Part shown: piece by piece, positions 45,444-54,830 of the stretch
How positions within the stretch are numbered: position 1 is the first letter of the stretch
Layout: every line of letters starts with the position of its first letter
Source of the DNA: Paenibacillus xylanexedens
Lineage (GTDB): Bacteria; Bacillota; Bacilli; Paenibacillales; Paenibacillaceae
DNA: 64,000 nucleotides
Direction: 5' to 3'
NCBI RefSeq assembly: GCF_007680605.1
Contig: NZ_VEIO01000001.1
Span: 2,733,276 to 2,797,275, forward strand
Made by a program: the position numbers and the translations under genes
The notes under the pieces: generated by a model
Seen by the model: the letters and a program-made list of their open reading frames with translations, nothing else
What the model was told of the DNA's origin: nothing
Database searches by the model: none

Positions 45444-46370
45444 CTATTTACGTAATTTCGGATCAAGTGCGTCCCGCAGTCCATCACCGAGCAAATTAAA
45501 TGCAAGCATTGTAATAACCATCAAGCCAGCCGGGAACCACATCCGCCATGGATACAGCGTCCAGCCTGTAAGTGCATCGTTAATCATGGATCCAAGAGAA
45601 GATCTTGGTGCCGATACACCCAGACCGAGGAAGCTCAAGAACGCTTCTGCAAAGATCGCATTCGGAATAGACAATGTCAAGGTGACGATAATCGGTCCAA
45701 CTGCATTTGGCAACAAGTGACGGAACAATTGACGTCCAGTACTTGCACCCATCGATCTAGCAGCAAGGATAAAGTCTCTATTTTTCAGTTGCATAATCTC
45801 ACCACGTACAATCCAGGACATACTAATCCAGCCTGTAATGGTAAGCGCAATAATAATCGTTGTAAGACTCGGCTCCAAAACAACCAGCAACAGGATAACT
45901 ACCAGCATGTAAGGCAAAGAGTACAAAATCTCGGAAAACTTATTCATAATTCCGTCAACTCGTCCACCATAGTAACCCATGATCGCACCATAGATAACCC
46001 CGATCACAAGGTCAATCAACGCCGCAGCAAGACCTACTGTCAAGGATACACGTGCGCCGACCCATGTTCTTACCCATACATCACGGCCCAGATCATCCGT
46101 ACCGAACCAGTGTTCCGCACTGGGAGCAGCGTTTGAATTAAGCAAGTCATTAGAATAATAATTATACTTCGTAAACAAAGAAGTGGGTCCGATTATAGCA
46201 AACAGTACAACAAGCACAAGCACACCAAGGCTAATCATTGCCGCTTTATTTGTTGCAAGTCTGTACATTGCGTCTCTAAAAAGGGAAATACTTTCTTTAG
46301 GCTTCACCGCTGCCTGACTGTTCAGGTCAGTGTTCGCCGTTCCATTATTGTTATTATTCGTGCCAGACAA
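45444..46370 (-). CDS. oppC: Oligopeptide ABC importer permease OppC
   Basis: A 308-residue permease with a cytoplasmic N-terminus, about six membrane helices and the EAA loop 'ARSMGASTGRQLFRHLLPNAVGPIIV'. The OppC-type N-terminal extension is Asn-rich ('TNNNNNGTANT'). TTG start at 46370 with AGGGGG upstream. Forms the channel with OppB. Confidence 0.93.
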   Translation of the reverse strand: MSGTNNNNNGTANTDLNSQAAVKPKESISLFRDAMYRLATNKAAMISLGVLVLVVLFAIIGPTSLFTKYNYYSNDLLNSNAAPSAEHWFGTDDLGRDVWVRTWVGARVSLTVGLAAALIDLVIGVIYGAIMGYYGGRVDGIMNKFSEILYSLPYMLVVILLLVVLEPSLTTIIIALTITGWISMSWIVRGEIMQLKNRDFILAARSMGASTGRQLFRHLLPNAVGPIIVTLTLSIPNAIFAEAFLSFLGLGVSAPRSSLGSMINDALTGWTLYPWRMWFPAGLMVITMLAFNLLGDGLRDALDPKLRK

Positions 46371-46372
46371 CG

Positions 46373-47305
46373 TTATGCCCCCTTCCGGCTTTCCAGTTTA
46401 ATTCTTGGATCAATCAATACGTAAGCGATATCTGTAAGGAAACGTGCCAACATCAAGAGAATACCGTAGAAAATAGTAATCCCCATAATCATGGTGTAGT
46501 CACGGTTTGTGATACTTTCCACAAACACTTTCCCGATACCGCCAATGTTAAAGATTTGCTCAATAACAACAGAACCTGTAATAACGTTAGCGGTCATTGG
46601 ACCTACATACGTAACAACTGGCAAAATACCGTTCCGTACAACGTGCTTAAACATGATGGCAGGCCATTTCAAACCTTTAGCTTTGGCGGTTTTAATGTAG
46701 TCTGCATGTAAAACTTCCAGCATGCTTGAACGCGTTAGACGTGCGATAAAGGCAATTGGTGATGCAGATAGAGCGGCAACCGGAAGCACATAGTCAAGTG
46801 GACCATCAAAGCCCATAACATTGAACCATCCGAGTTTGAAAGCAAACACATACTGTAATAAGGATGCCAGCAAGAAGCTTGGTACGGCGATCCCGATAAC
46901 AGCTAGAACCATCGTTACATCATCAATTAGCTTGCGATGATACACTGCTGCAAGCAATCCCAACAGCACACCCACGATAATGGAGATAATGATCGCAAAA
47001 ACACCAATTTTTAAGGATGCTGTAAATGTCTTCGTAATCATGTCTGTGACACCTTGGTTGAGATAGTTCATCGAAACCCCAAAGTCGCCTTGTACAATAT
47101 CACCAATGTATTTGAAGTATTGTACATACATCGGCTTGTCCAGACCATATTTTTCTTCAAGAAGGGCCCGAATCTCAGGTGATACTCTTTTCTCCGATGT
47201 AAAAGGGTCACCAGGAATGGCTTTCATCAGGAAGAAAGTCATCGATGCGAGTATGAAAAGCGATAGCAGCATAAATAGCAGTTTTTTCAAAACGTACTTA
47301 ACCAA
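46373..47305 (-). CDS. oppB: Oligopeptide ABC importer permease OppB
   Basis: A 310-residue permease: N-terminal membrane helix 'LKKLLFMLLSLFILASMTFF', the OppB motif 'KAIPGDPF', and EAA loop 'AKGLKWPAIMFKHVVRNGILP'. TTG 47305 is chosen because GGAGGTG lies eight bases upstream; the frame open to 47473 extends into the oppA terminator region. It follows oppA after a strong hairpin. Confidence 0.92.
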   Translation of the reverse strand: MVKYVLKKLLFMLLSLFILASMTFFLMKAIPGDPFTSEKRVSPEIRALLEEKYGLDKPMYVQYFKYIGDIVQGDFGVSMNYLNQGVTDMITKTFTASLKIGVFAIIISIIVGVLLGLLAAVYHRKLIDDVTMVLAVIGIAVPSFLLASLLQYVFAFKLGWFNVMGFDGPLDYVLPVAALSASPIAFIARLTRSSMLEVLHADYIKTAKAKGLKWPAIMFKHVVRNGILPVVTYVGPMTANVITGSVVIEQIFNIGGIGKVFVESITNRDYTMIMGITIFYGILLMLARFLTDIAYVLIDPRIKLESRKGA

Positions 47306-47423
47306 CCCTTGCACACCTCCATAAACAATATTTTGTATACAAATCGATTGTAGAATCAGACCGCAATAAAGTCCAATCCATTTATCGGAAATTTCAAGAA
47401 TTATAAGGAAAATCGGTTCACAT

Positions 47424-47468
47424 ACAAAAAAATCGGGATATATATGGAATTCCACATATATATCCCGA
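47424..47468 (-). terminator. Partial terminator/attenuator between oppA and oppB
   Basis: On the minus strand CGGGATATATATGTGG pairs with CCATATATATCCCG (loop AATT region) and is followed by seven T residues. It would leave oppA in excess over the membrane and ATPase subunits, common for binding-protein operons. Confidence 0.8.
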
Positions 47469-47496
47469 AGCAATCATATTAGACTTCAGAACAAAC

Positions 47497-49197
47497 TTAC
47501 TTCTCTTCCAGATATGCACGAGTGAAGTCAATTGCTCCACTGAAATCAAGTTGTACACCTTTCAGGTAAGGCTTAGTCAAAGATACGTTAGTGTAGTAGT
47601 AAATTGGCATTACGCCCATTTCATCTTGAATCAGAACTTTTTCTGCATCAGCAAAGGCAGCCATACGTTTAGCTACATCTGTTGTTTTCACAGTATCTTC
47701 GAGGTCTTTATCATACTGTGCATTGCTGAATTTAGAGTCGTTGTTTGTGTTTCCAGTTTTCCACATTTCCAAGAAGTTGAACGGATCGTTGTAGTCCGCA
47801 GACCAGCCCGCACGAGCAATTTGGAAGTTTTGTTTCTGACGGTTATCCAGGAAGACTTTCCACTCTTGGTTTTCTGTTTTCACATCAACACCAAGATTCT
47901 TTTTCCACATATCAGCGATCGCCAAAGCGATTTTCGCGTGACCGTCACTTGTGTTGTAGATCAAAGTGATTGCAGGCAGAGTAGTGTAACCTTCTTCTTT
48001 CATACCTTCAGCAAGCAAAGCTTTAGCTTCATCCACATTTTCAGTGAAGTAATCATCTTTGTGTTCCGTACGGAATTCTTCTTTTTCACCACGGATACCA
48101 GGAGGTACAAAACCGAATGCTGGAATTTGTCCGCCTTGTGTTACTTTATCAACAATCAGTTGACGCTCAATAGACATTGCAAATGCTTTACGGATTTTAG
48201 CGTTGTTAAACGGTGCTTCGTTTACGTTGAACTGGTAGTAGTAAGTACTTGCAATACCAGTAGCTTTAAACTCGTTTGGCAATTCAGCTTTCAAAGAAGG
48301 AATTTGGTCAGACGGGATCTCACCGTTAGGTGCACCTGTGTAGTCCAATTGTCCTGATTTGTAAGCTTGCAGTTCAGAAGCACTGCTGTTTGTCAGAGAC
48401 ATATCGATTTCAGACAGTTTAATGTCAGATGCTGCATGGTAACCATCGTTTTTCTTCACAACAATTTTTTGACCTTTAGCGTACTGATCCATTACGAATG
48501 GTCCGTTAACGATCATGTTTTTGAAGTCAGAGAAGAATTTATCGTTAGTGTCAGCAGATTTGTGTACTGGATAGTACGTATAGAATGCTGTCAGACCCAA
48601 GAAATAAGGCGTTGGGTTTTCCAACGTTACTTCAAGTGTGTGCTCATCCGTAGCTTTCACACCTACTTGGGAGAAATCAGTGATTTTAGTACCTTTGAAT
48701 TTTGCATCTTTGCTCATGTTAAAGCCTTCAGCACCCTTGATGTAGTACAGTTGGTATGCGTAAGGAGAAGCTGTTTCCGGTTTCAAAGCACGTTCCCAAG
48801 AACGAACGAAATCTTCAGCTGTTACAGGATCACCATTGCTCCATTTTGCTTCTGGGTTCAAGGTGAACACGTATTTCAAACCATCTTCAGAAATGTCCCA
48901 CTTCGTAGCAACACCTGGAGCTTCTTTGCCGTCAGCATCGATGCGTACCAGACCTTCATACAAGAATTTCAAAACTGTGTTAGTTTGGCTGTCTTTGGCT
49001 TGAGCCGGGTCAAACGTAGGAGGTTCAGCTGACAAGTTAATTTTCAGAACTTGATCTTTGGCAAGACCCTTTTCTCCGCTTGCAGAATTGTTATCTGTTG
49101 TGGTACCTGTGCCTTCATTTTTCGATCCGCACGCTGCAAGTACGGTACCGAACGCCAAGATCAGCGTCAAAAGGACTAATAGACTTTTCCTTTTCAT
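47497..49197 (-). CDS. oppA: Oligopeptide-binding lipoprotein OppA
   Basis: A 566-residue SBP_bac_5 protein with a lipoprotein signal peptide ending in lipobox 'LAAC' (Cys22), a polar linker, and the peptide-binding fold ('LKINLSAEPPTFDPAQAKDSQTN', 'VTAEDFVRSWERALKPETASPY'). It captures peptides for OppB/OppC/OppDF. ATG 49197 with AGGGGG upstream. A TATAAT-like element lies at ~49239 on the minus strand with no clear -35, so the promoter is uncertain. Confidence 0.95.
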   Translation of the reverse strand: MKRKSLLVLLTLILAFGTVLAACGSKNEGTGTTTDNNSASGEKGLAKDQVLKINLSAEPPTFDPAQAKDSQTNTVLKFLYEGLVRIDADGKEAPGVATKWDISEDGLKYVFTLNPEAKWSNGDPVTAEDFVRSWERALKPETASPYAYQLYYIKGAEGFNMSKDAKFKGTKITDFSQVGVKATDEHTLEVTLENPTPYFLGLTAFYTYYPVHKSADTNDKFFSDFKNMIVNGPFVMDQYAKGQKIVVKKNDGYHAASDIKLSEIDMSLTNSSASELQAYKSGQLDYTGAPNGEIPSDQIPSLKAELPNEFKATGIASTYYYQFNVNEAPFNNAKIRKAFAMSIERQLIVDKVTQGGQIPAFGFVPPGIRGEKEEFRTEHKDDYFTENVDEAKALLAEGMKEEGYTTLPAITLIYNTSDGHAKIALAIADMWKKNLGVDVKTENQEWKVFLDNRQKQNFQIARAGWSADYNDPFNFLEMWKTGNTNNDSKFSNAQYDKDLEDTVKTTDVAKRMAAFADAEKVLIQDEMGVMPIYYYTNVSLTKPYLKGVQLDFSGAIDFTRAYLEEK

Positions 49198-49254
49198 CTA
49201 ACTTTTCCCCCTAAATTGATGTGGTTTATGTTTATAGATTATACAACCACCGGT

Positions 49255-49297
49255 CAAAAAAATCTACATTACTTTTTCAGAAAGTAATGTTTTTTTC
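49255..49297. terminator. Bidirectional hairpin terminator upstream of oppA
   Basis: ACATTACTTT pairs with AAAGTAATGT; T-runs follow on both strands. On the minus strand it ends transcripts from the DUF3397/panE side before the opp operon. Confidence 0.75.
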
Positions 49298-49347
49298 AGT
49301 TTTCGACAAAATCGCCACATCTTTTCGGGATTTTGCGTTATGTAACC

Positions 49348-49722
49348 TCACATCTGGTTCATAATGTATCTAAATAATCCAAATAAAGTAAACAAAATAT
49401 ATCCAAAACTCATCATCACAAACGACATGCGCCATACGGCCCGGAACATTCTTCCCCCATCGACCTTTCCTTTTAGTCGATTTTGCGCACCTCCGATAAA
49501 ACCAAGCGCTATTAGTATGAGTATTAATGTCAGATAAAAACCAAAATTCGAATCAAATGTTAAGTTGAATAACGCAGACACGGAGAAAATAAGGAAAAAT
49601 GTAGTGACATCCATAGCTGCTCGCAATGCAATCGACTTATCTTTCTTCCATACCATCATGCCCCAATACATAAGTAAAAAAGGAAAAAAGGGCAGTATAC
49701 TCAATACGATAAAAAATCCCAT
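49348..49722 (-). CDS. DUF3397 family membrane protein
   Basis: A 124-residue protein with about four membrane helices and a short basic loop ('GAQNRLKGKVDGGRMFRAVWR') that is characteristic of DUF3397. No function is known. The start overlaps the panE stop by one base (TAATG), so the two are coupled. This small protein is a common neighbour of panE and bshC in Bacillales. Confidence 0.8.
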   Translation of the reverse strand: MGFFIVLSILPFFPFLLMYWGMMVWKKDKSIALRAAMDVTTFFLIFSVSALFNLTFDSNFGFYLTLILILIALGFIGGAQNRLKGKVDGGRMFRAVWRMSFVMMSFGYILFTLFGLFRYIMNQM

Positions 49723-50693
49723 TAACTCACCCCTTCTGATTGCATACCTTGGATCAAATGAAAAAGCATTTCATGTGTAGGTACCTTCAGATTGAACTCC
49801 TTTGCCATTCTTATAATCGATCCGTTAATTGATTCCACCTCTGTTTTGCGTTTATGTAGCACATCTGCCAGCATAGAGGATGTATTGGAAGCAGTGTCGC
49901 GGCATACCCCCTGAATCTGATCCCACAAATCCCCTTCCAATCGCACGTTCATAGCTCCATACACGGTCATAGCCTCATCATACAACTGGTGCATAATGCC
50001 AACTCGTTCCTTCATGTGAAGCAATTCACCATTTGGGATTCTCCAAATTGCCGTAAGCGGGTTGATAACCGCATTAATGAGCAGTTTTCTGTATATCAGC
50101 TTATCGATTTCATTCGACACTGTACAGTCAAATCCTGCCTGTTGCACAACCCTGGCTAAAGTAAATATTTGTTGTTCATCTGTTATTCCCACGTTTGTTT
50201 TCGTCAAACTATTGCTCAAGCCCAGAAGTGTTTTTCCATAACCGGCCCGGTCCACCTCACATTTAGTACGTTTAGCCCCTTCCGTTGTAATCGCACTACA
50301 CAGCAATGCACTCGGCAAAGCGGTCTGGAGCTTCTCCAGATGACCAAGACCATTTTGATAACAAGCAATCTTTAATGGTTGCCGTGTCTCTAACGTTAAC
50401 GTTGCTGTCTGTTCAATAAAATCATCAACATGAGTTTGCTTCACAGTGAGTAGCATCCAGTCTCCAGGTGTCTTGTTCCAATGATTCGCCAGTTGGGATA
50501 CGGGGTAAGCTTGAATCTCTGCTGGCCTGATGTGAATTTCCGCATCCTTCTCGGTAATCCTAATTCCATCTTGTTTAAGCTGATTGGCCTGCACTGATGT
50601 TCTAGTCCAAAACCGTACACTTTCACCTGATGCTTGCAACTTCCCTCCATATAGAAGTCCCAGCGAACCTGCTCCTACTACATCTATAATCAT
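49722..50693 (-). CDS. panE: 2-dehydropantoate 2-reductase (ketopantoate reductase)
   Basis: A 323-residue NADPH-dependent reductase of pantothenate synthesis. The nucleotide-binding loop is 'VVGAGSLGLLYGGKL'; the catalytic Lys/Glu region is in 'KLLINAVINPLTAIW' and the C-terminal domain has 'TEVESINGSIIRMA'. ATG 50693. It lies between rsfA and DUF3397 in the same orientation. Confidence 0.9.
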   Translation of the reverse strand: MIIDVVGAGSLGLLYGGKLQASGESVRFWTRTSVQANQLKQDGIRITEKDAEIHIRPAEIQAYPVSQLANHWNKTPGDWMLLTVKQTHVDDFIEQTATLTLETRQPLKIACYQNGLGHLEKLQTALPSALLCSAITTEGAKRTKCEVDRAGYGKTLLGLSNSLTKTNVGITDEQQIFTLARVVQQAGFDCTVSNEIDKLIYRKLLINAVINPLTAIWRIPNGELLHMKERVGIMHQLYDEAMTVYGAMNVRLEGDLWDQIQGVCRDTASNTSSMLADVLHKRKTEVESINGSIIRMAKEFNLKVPTHEMLFHLIQGMQSEGVS

Positions 50694-50777
50694 CTGATCC
50701 CCCTGTTCCGGTCATTTCATGTGCCTTTCGAATGAACCCGAAAAATCTTCTTCTATAATAGTACAAAATGCAAACAA

Positions 50778-50824
50778 CTAAAAACCCGTCATACCAACCG
50801 TATGATTACGGAGGTTTGGCGGGT
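50778..50824 (-). terminator. Rho-independent terminator of rsfA
   Basis: On the minus strand ACCCG..CGGGT outer and CCGTA..TACGG inner stems, followed by TTTTT. It begins about 35 nt after the rsfA stop. Confidence 0.6.
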
Positions 50825-50858
50825 AAATATTACAAGGTGACTTTAATTTTGAATATCG

Positions 50859-51509
50859 CTACTCAATCCGTTCCAGATTTCCGTTAGCATCCATTTTGAA
50901 CCTTGTCTTGAGTTCTTCTTCTTCTTCGGATAAAAAGGCAAGCCTGCGCGCACGATCCATAATCTGGATCAATGCTTTGTAATCATCGTTCACCACACGA
51001 TAATCGGTCTGAACCTCATTAACTTCCTTAGAAAGTCGGTCGTTCTCACAACGTAATTCCAGCAGTTCGTCTTCCTTCTCACGCAATTCCTTTTCGAGCA
51101 TTTTAAGCTGACGATTACTCTCCTGTGCGCTTCCTTTCCACTGCCTTAGGAAACGGATGACCGCATCCATAGATAAGGTTTCATCTGACACTCCTTCCGT
51201 CTTAAAGAGACCTTCCTCGGCGTCTAATGTTGCCAGTGCAGCAACCTGTGGACCAAGCATAGCCGGCTGTTTTCTAAGATAGCTCCGCTTTTGCCTTTGT
51301 GCTTTAGCATTGCTGATCGCTGATTCATACTTTTTACGTACACAGCTGTTCCAACGAAACCCACATGCGGCCGAAGTTCTGCCTATTTTTTCGCCCACTT
51401 CTTCAAAAGCGGCTAGCTGCGTACTGCCTTCCCGAATATGACGCAATGTAACCTCCGCCAAAATCAAATCATCCTCTGTGCTCCAAGCATCCTGTCTCAC
51501 TGCAGTCAT
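50859..51509 (-). CDS. rsfA: RsfA-family prespore transcriptional regulator
   Basis: A 216-residue protein with an N-terminal Myb/SANT-like helix-turn-helix ('AWSTEDDLILAEVTLRHIREGSTQL' region) and the characteristic 'GRTSAACGFRWNSCVRKKY'. The C-terminal half is a coiled coil ('LEKELREKEDELLELRCEND'). RsfA modulates the sigma-F regulon in the forespore; a paralogue, ylbO, lies near panE in B. subtilis, so the family is clear but the exact orthologue is not. ATG 51509 has AGGAGGG nine bases upstream. Confidence 0.85.
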   Translation of the reverse strand: MTAVRQDAWSTEDDLILAEVTLRHIREGSTQLAAFEEVGEKIGRTSAACGFRWNSCVRKKYESAISNAKAQRQKRSYLRKQPAMLGPQVAALATLDAEEGLFKTEGVSDETLSMDAVIRFLRQWKGSAQESNRQLKMLEKELREKEDELLELRCENDRLSKEVNEVQTDYRVVNDDYKALIQIMDRARRLAFLSEEEEELKTRFKMDANGNLERIE

Positions 51510-51748
51510 GCTATAATACCCTCCTAACACCATCCTGAAATAACCGTCCCCATAACCGGTAACCCGTTATGTGAATTAGGTATAAAAGTTGCTTTACTCA
51601 ATCTTATGCCTCTCATAGAGTTCATAGAATTGATTTCATACTAAAATGTATTTCCACATTCAGCTCCCCTCATACGTGATCGGCATAATTCTGGACACTT
51701 TAATCCTAAGCTGGCAAAAAAAAGAATTCGCTTTCATACCCAAATTTG

Positions 51749-51777
51749 TTTACACGTTTTTCCTTTGTCGGTATAAT
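51749..51777 (+). promoter_or_regulatory. Sigma-A promoter of the DUF2626 gene
   Basis: TTTACA, 17-bp spacer, perfect TATAAT, 47 nt before the GTG start. The remainder of the 51510-51823 gap holds nothing else recognised. Confidence 0.75.
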
Positions 51778-51823
51778 ATTATGTAGACAATCTATGAACG
51801 TACATAAGAGAGGAGGATTTACC

Positions 51824-52060
51824 GTGGCACGCATGTTTCGGGTACTCGGGTTCTTCACGCTTGCGATTGGCCTGATGGCTTTTGCAGGAGACTTGGTCGA
51901 AATGGCTTTGCTTTTCTTCCTGCAGACTGCGTTTTTTGTCCTTTTGGGATACTTGAAGTTTACAGAACGTACGTATATATTGCTCTTCTGGGGTTATATG
52001 ATCGTAACGTTCACAGGGTTCAGCTACTGGACTGTATTTCAAATGGGACTGCCGCTCTAA
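51824..52060 (+). CDS. DUF2626 family small membrane protein
   Basis: A 78-residue protein with three closely spaced hydrophobic segments: 'FRVLGFFTLAIGLMAFAGD', 'MALLFFLQTAFFVLLGYL' and 'YILLFWGYMIVTFTGFSYW'. It matches the DUF2626 family found in Bacillales; no function known. GTG 51824 is preceded by GAGGAGG. Own promoter and terminator, so it is monocistronic. Confidence 0.85.
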   Translation: MARMFRVLGFFTLAIGLMAFAGDLVEMALLFFLQTAFFVLLGYLKFTERTYILLFWGYMIVTFTGFSYWTVFQMGLPL

Positions 52061-52077
52061 TCCGCCAGCAGCATCAA

Positions 52078-52109
52078 AGCAATCCGGCTCTTGTCGGATT
52101 GTTTTTTTG
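52078..52109 (+). terminator. Rho-independent terminator of the DUF2626 gene
   Basis: CAATCCG pairs with CGGATTG and is followed by seven T residues, 18 nt after the stop. Confidence 0.85.
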
Positions 52110-52136
52110 TTGTCAGATTACATATGAAGATATAAT
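52107..52136 (+). promoter_or_regulatory. Possible sigma-A promoter of the coiled-coil protein gene
   Basis: TTGTTG, 18-bp spacer, perfect TATAAT; the -35 overlaps the end of the preceding terminator. It lies about 100 nt before the start at 52239. Confidence 0.45.
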
Positions 52137-52238
52137 GGTATGTAACCACTAAGGATATTTTTCGTATGGATTTCATATATTGTTTGGAAGAGTTCTCATC
52201 CGCAGGATTTTACAAGGATTAAAGAAAGGAGAATGATT

Positions 52239-53318
52239 GTGAAACATCGATATGGCCTAATCGCCATCTTGCTCATTATCATATTGTTCGTGCAATCCGC
52301 CTCATCATACGTTTATGGAGAGACTTCGCCCGAAGACACGCAAGCCATTCTTCAAAAAACGTTATCTATTGTAGAGATTGATCATGAAATTACACGTATT
52401 AGTGAACAGCAGACGCAATTAGCCAAGCAGCATGAGACATTATCTGCCCAACTATTACAGCAGGAAAAGGAAATACATATCCAGCAAGACCGGGCCGGGG
52501 CTGTTGTAAGATCCTATTACACTGGAGAGCGTGACAGCCTGCTCATGACAGTGCTTGGAGCAAGATCATTTAAAGATTTGTTTGTTCTATATGATTACTA
52601 TCAAATCATCATTGGTAAAGATCAAGCTGTTTTGGACAAGTATCAGACCCGCTATAATGAATTGCAACATACGTCCGATCGAATCCGCCAAACCTCTATG
52701 GAGCTTACCGAGATGAAAACCAATCTGGAAAACCAGCGAACAAGGGTGGCCTTACTGCAAAAAGAAGTGGATAAGCAAATAACCGCCAGCGGTGACGCGG
52801 CAGCTATTCAAAAATTAATGAATGAACTAACGTTGTATTGGGAAAACGTAGGCATTTACGAGGTAAAACGTTATTTCAAGGCATTGGCGTCAGCCATGCA
52901 AAACTTGCCTGATTTTGTACAAAAGCAAAACGGAGCCATTTCTACCACAGGGACAACGTATACCATTCGCATTGGTCAAGACGAATTAAATACGTTTTTG
53001 CGTTCACAAAATGAAATTTTCAATGATTTTGCTTTCACATTTGATCAAGATAAAATTACAGCTTCGGGTAAGCGCGATCAATTGCAATTAAGGATTGAAG
53101 GACACTATACAGTCGAGAACGAACCGCAAAATTCAATTCGTTTTCATGTGGATAAGCTGGTATTCAATCAGCTTGAATTGCCTGACACAACACGTAGAAT
53201 GTTAGAGAAAGAGTTTGATCTCGGTTTTTATCCGCAAAAAATTCTGTCCTTTGTCAGAGCTACGGATGTTTCCACAGATGAAGGGGTTTTGGAAGTGAAA
53301 CTAGCAATTTCATTTTAG
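52239..53318 (+). CDS. Exported coiled-coil protein, PcsB/CwlO-like N-terminus with a YpmS/LmeA-like C-terminal domain (tentative)
   Basis: About 359 residues. A signal peptide or anchor ('YGLIAILLIIILFVQSASSYVYG') is followed by a long coiled coil (~30-185) with 'AVVRSYYTGERDSLLMTVLGARSFKDLFVLYDYY', which is like the activator coiled coil of PcsB/CwlO/EnvC-type murein-hydrolase proteins. No peptidase (NlpC/P60 or M23) domain follows. The last ~120 residues ('GTTYTIRIGQDELNTFLRS' to 'VLEVKLAISF') are beta-rich and look like lipid-binding LmeA/YpmS-type domains; this second match is weak. GTG 52239 is seven bases after AAAGGAG; ATG 52233 is too close. Its 3' end overlaps the convergent gene by 4 nt. 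Confidence 0.6.
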   Translation: MKHRYGLIAILLIIILFVQSASSYVYGETSPEDTQAILQKTLSIVEIDHEITRISEQQTQLAKQHETLSAQLLQQEKEIHIQQDRAGAVVRSYYTGERDSLLMTVLGARSFKDLFVLYDYYQIIIGKDQAVLDKYQTRYNELQHTSDRIRQTSMELTEMKTNLENQRTRVALLQKEVDKQITASGDAAAIQKLMNELTLYWENVGIYEVKRYFKALASAMQNLPDFVQKQNGAISTTGTTYTIRIGQDELNTFLRSQNEIFNDFAFTFDQDKITASGKRDQLQLRIEGHYTVENEPQNSIRFHVDKLVFNQLELPDTTRRMLEKEFDLGFYPQKILSFVRATDVSTDEGVLEVKLAISF

Positions 53319-54586
53319 GGCTTAACCGTTTTTCTGATGCTGCTCACATACTGGGCAGCACTGATCTCCCCTTCGAGAACCTGTTGAACCCTTCTGTAAA
53401 AACGATCGATCATCGTTTTGTTTTCAATCCATTGTACCGGAGATTCTTTGGCGAACCAGGGTTGATTTAAAGCCATATTATACCGACTTCCGACATCCTC
53501 GACTTGCTCCTCAATCTCCTGTTGTCTTGCAGGCAAACGTTTGGTTTGTTTATACCATTTATTCTGTGTGACTGCAGAAGACATGCCTTCAATCCACCGA
53601 CTTGCTGCATCCGTTTCCACAGTTCCTGCTGTAATGACCAGACTTCTGGATTCTACCGCCCGCAAAGCCTGCAACGAAACAGGTGAGTTAAATGTTCCCC
53701 GACCTTCGGCAAGCTCATCTGCATGTAAAATACGAGATAATGTAGATACAAACATCGGAGTTTGCACCTTATAATCCGAAGCAGATAATACCGGATCTAC
53801 AGATATAGCCACAATATAGGGTTGAAGCTCGCCGAGTAAACTTACCCCCTGTTGAAATTCATTTGTCATGGAGGTAAGTTGCATTCTTAGAATCTGGTCG
53901 GGACTCATTCCCGGCGGCAAGTAACTCAACCACGCACTTGCTTCGTAAATATCATCTATATTCAACGAAATCAAAGGTGTGCTCTTTGTTTGAGATTCCT
54001 TGATCAACTTGGACCATTGCTCCCTGTTCTGTGGAAATCCCTGTAACCCAGCCTCATTCAAGTATGAGGGTATTGCTCCCATTACATAAGGATCTACATC
54101 AAAGGGCATTGCCCATTGATATCCGTTCCACTCTGTCATTCCTCGTAACTCAGCAACTGAATCGCCTAGAGCTTTGGAAAGCGTCGTCGCATTCAAAGGA
54201 AGCAAATATCCTTTTTTGGCATAATGTTGTACTTGCTCACTATCCAATAAAATAATATCTCCGTTCTCCCCCAAGGAAAACTCTCGATCCAGCACTTCTT
54301 CATACTCCTTCTGTTCCACATTGCGGAGATTAACCTCAACGTAAATAGAAGCCGCTACTTCTTTAGCCACTTTCTGAAAAGACGTAAACTCCTCTTCTGA
54401 CATGGATACCAATACATCGAGAGGGGCACTTGTATCCTCATTACGGGATGAAACACCCGTGTATGTATCTTTCTCTTGATTTCGTCCCTGATTATGCTGC
54501 GAACCTCTAAAATCAAAGCTAGGTGAAAGGATTGTTAGCGAAAGCAACAAAACTGCAAATAAAACAACCTGGTGTCTACGCTTCAT
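53315..54586 (-). CDS. Exported extracellular solute-binding-like protein
   Basis: A 423-residue protein with an N-terminal signal sequence ('VVLFAVLLLSLTILSPSFDF') and a bacterial extracellular solute-binding fold resembling the SBP_bac_1 (sugar) group: 'NGDIILLDSEQVQHYAKKGYLLPL' and 'GYQWAMPFDVDPYVMGAIPSYL'. No lipobox Cys follows the signal, unlike usual Gram-positive binding lipoproteins, so it is either released or membrane-anchored by an uncleaved signal. No permease or ATPase is adjacent. The substrate is unknown; a sensory or structural role is possible. ATG 54586. Confidence 0.65.
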   Translation of the reverse strand: MKRRHQVVLFAVLLLSLTILSPSFDFRGSQHNQGRNQEKDTYTGVSSRNEDTSAPLDVLVSMSEEEFTSFQKVAKEVAASIYVEVNLRNVEQKEYEEVLDREFSLGENGDIILLDSEQVQHYAKKGYLLPLNATTLSKALGDSVAELRGMTEWNGYQWAMPFDVDPYVMGAIPSYLNEAGLQGFPQNREQWSKLIKESQTKSTPLISLNIDDIYEASAWLSYLPPGMSPDQILRMQLTSMTNEFQQGVSLLGELQPYIVAISVDPVLSASDYKVQTPMFVSTLSRILHADELAEGRGTFNSPVSLQALRAVESRSLVITAGTVETDAASRWIEGMSSAVTQNKWYKQTKRLPARQQEIEEQVEDVGSRYNMALNQPWFAKESPVQWIENKTMIDRFYRRVQQVLEGEISAAQYVSSIRKTVKP

Positions 54587-54749
54587 TCACTCTCCCCCTT
54601 GAAATAACTTATTTTATATTTTCTCGCAACCATTATTGTAACAAATATGTAGTGCCCTTGTCCTACCCTGCCAAAAAACACTTTTCTTGTATTTTGCATA
54701 TTAAGAGCATATCCAGTTCTGTATAACATTTGATTTTAATTTTTTCAGC

Positions 54750-54777
54750 AAAAAAAGCCGACTTCAAAAGTCGGCTT
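54750..54777 (-). terminator. Rho-independent terminator downstream of the phoH/ylaK-like gene
   Basis: On the minus strand AGCCGACTT pairs with AAGTCGGCT and runs into seven T residues. Confidence 0.85.
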
Positions 54778-54830
54778 GCTTTAAAACATTTTCCGGGAAA
54801 TAAATCCAGCTAAAAGCGATTAAAAGCTTG

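Noticed and set aside
46373..47473. oppB start at 47473
   Set aside because: The extra 56 residues cover the oppA terminator and lack a ribosome site; TTG 47305 follows GGAGGTG.
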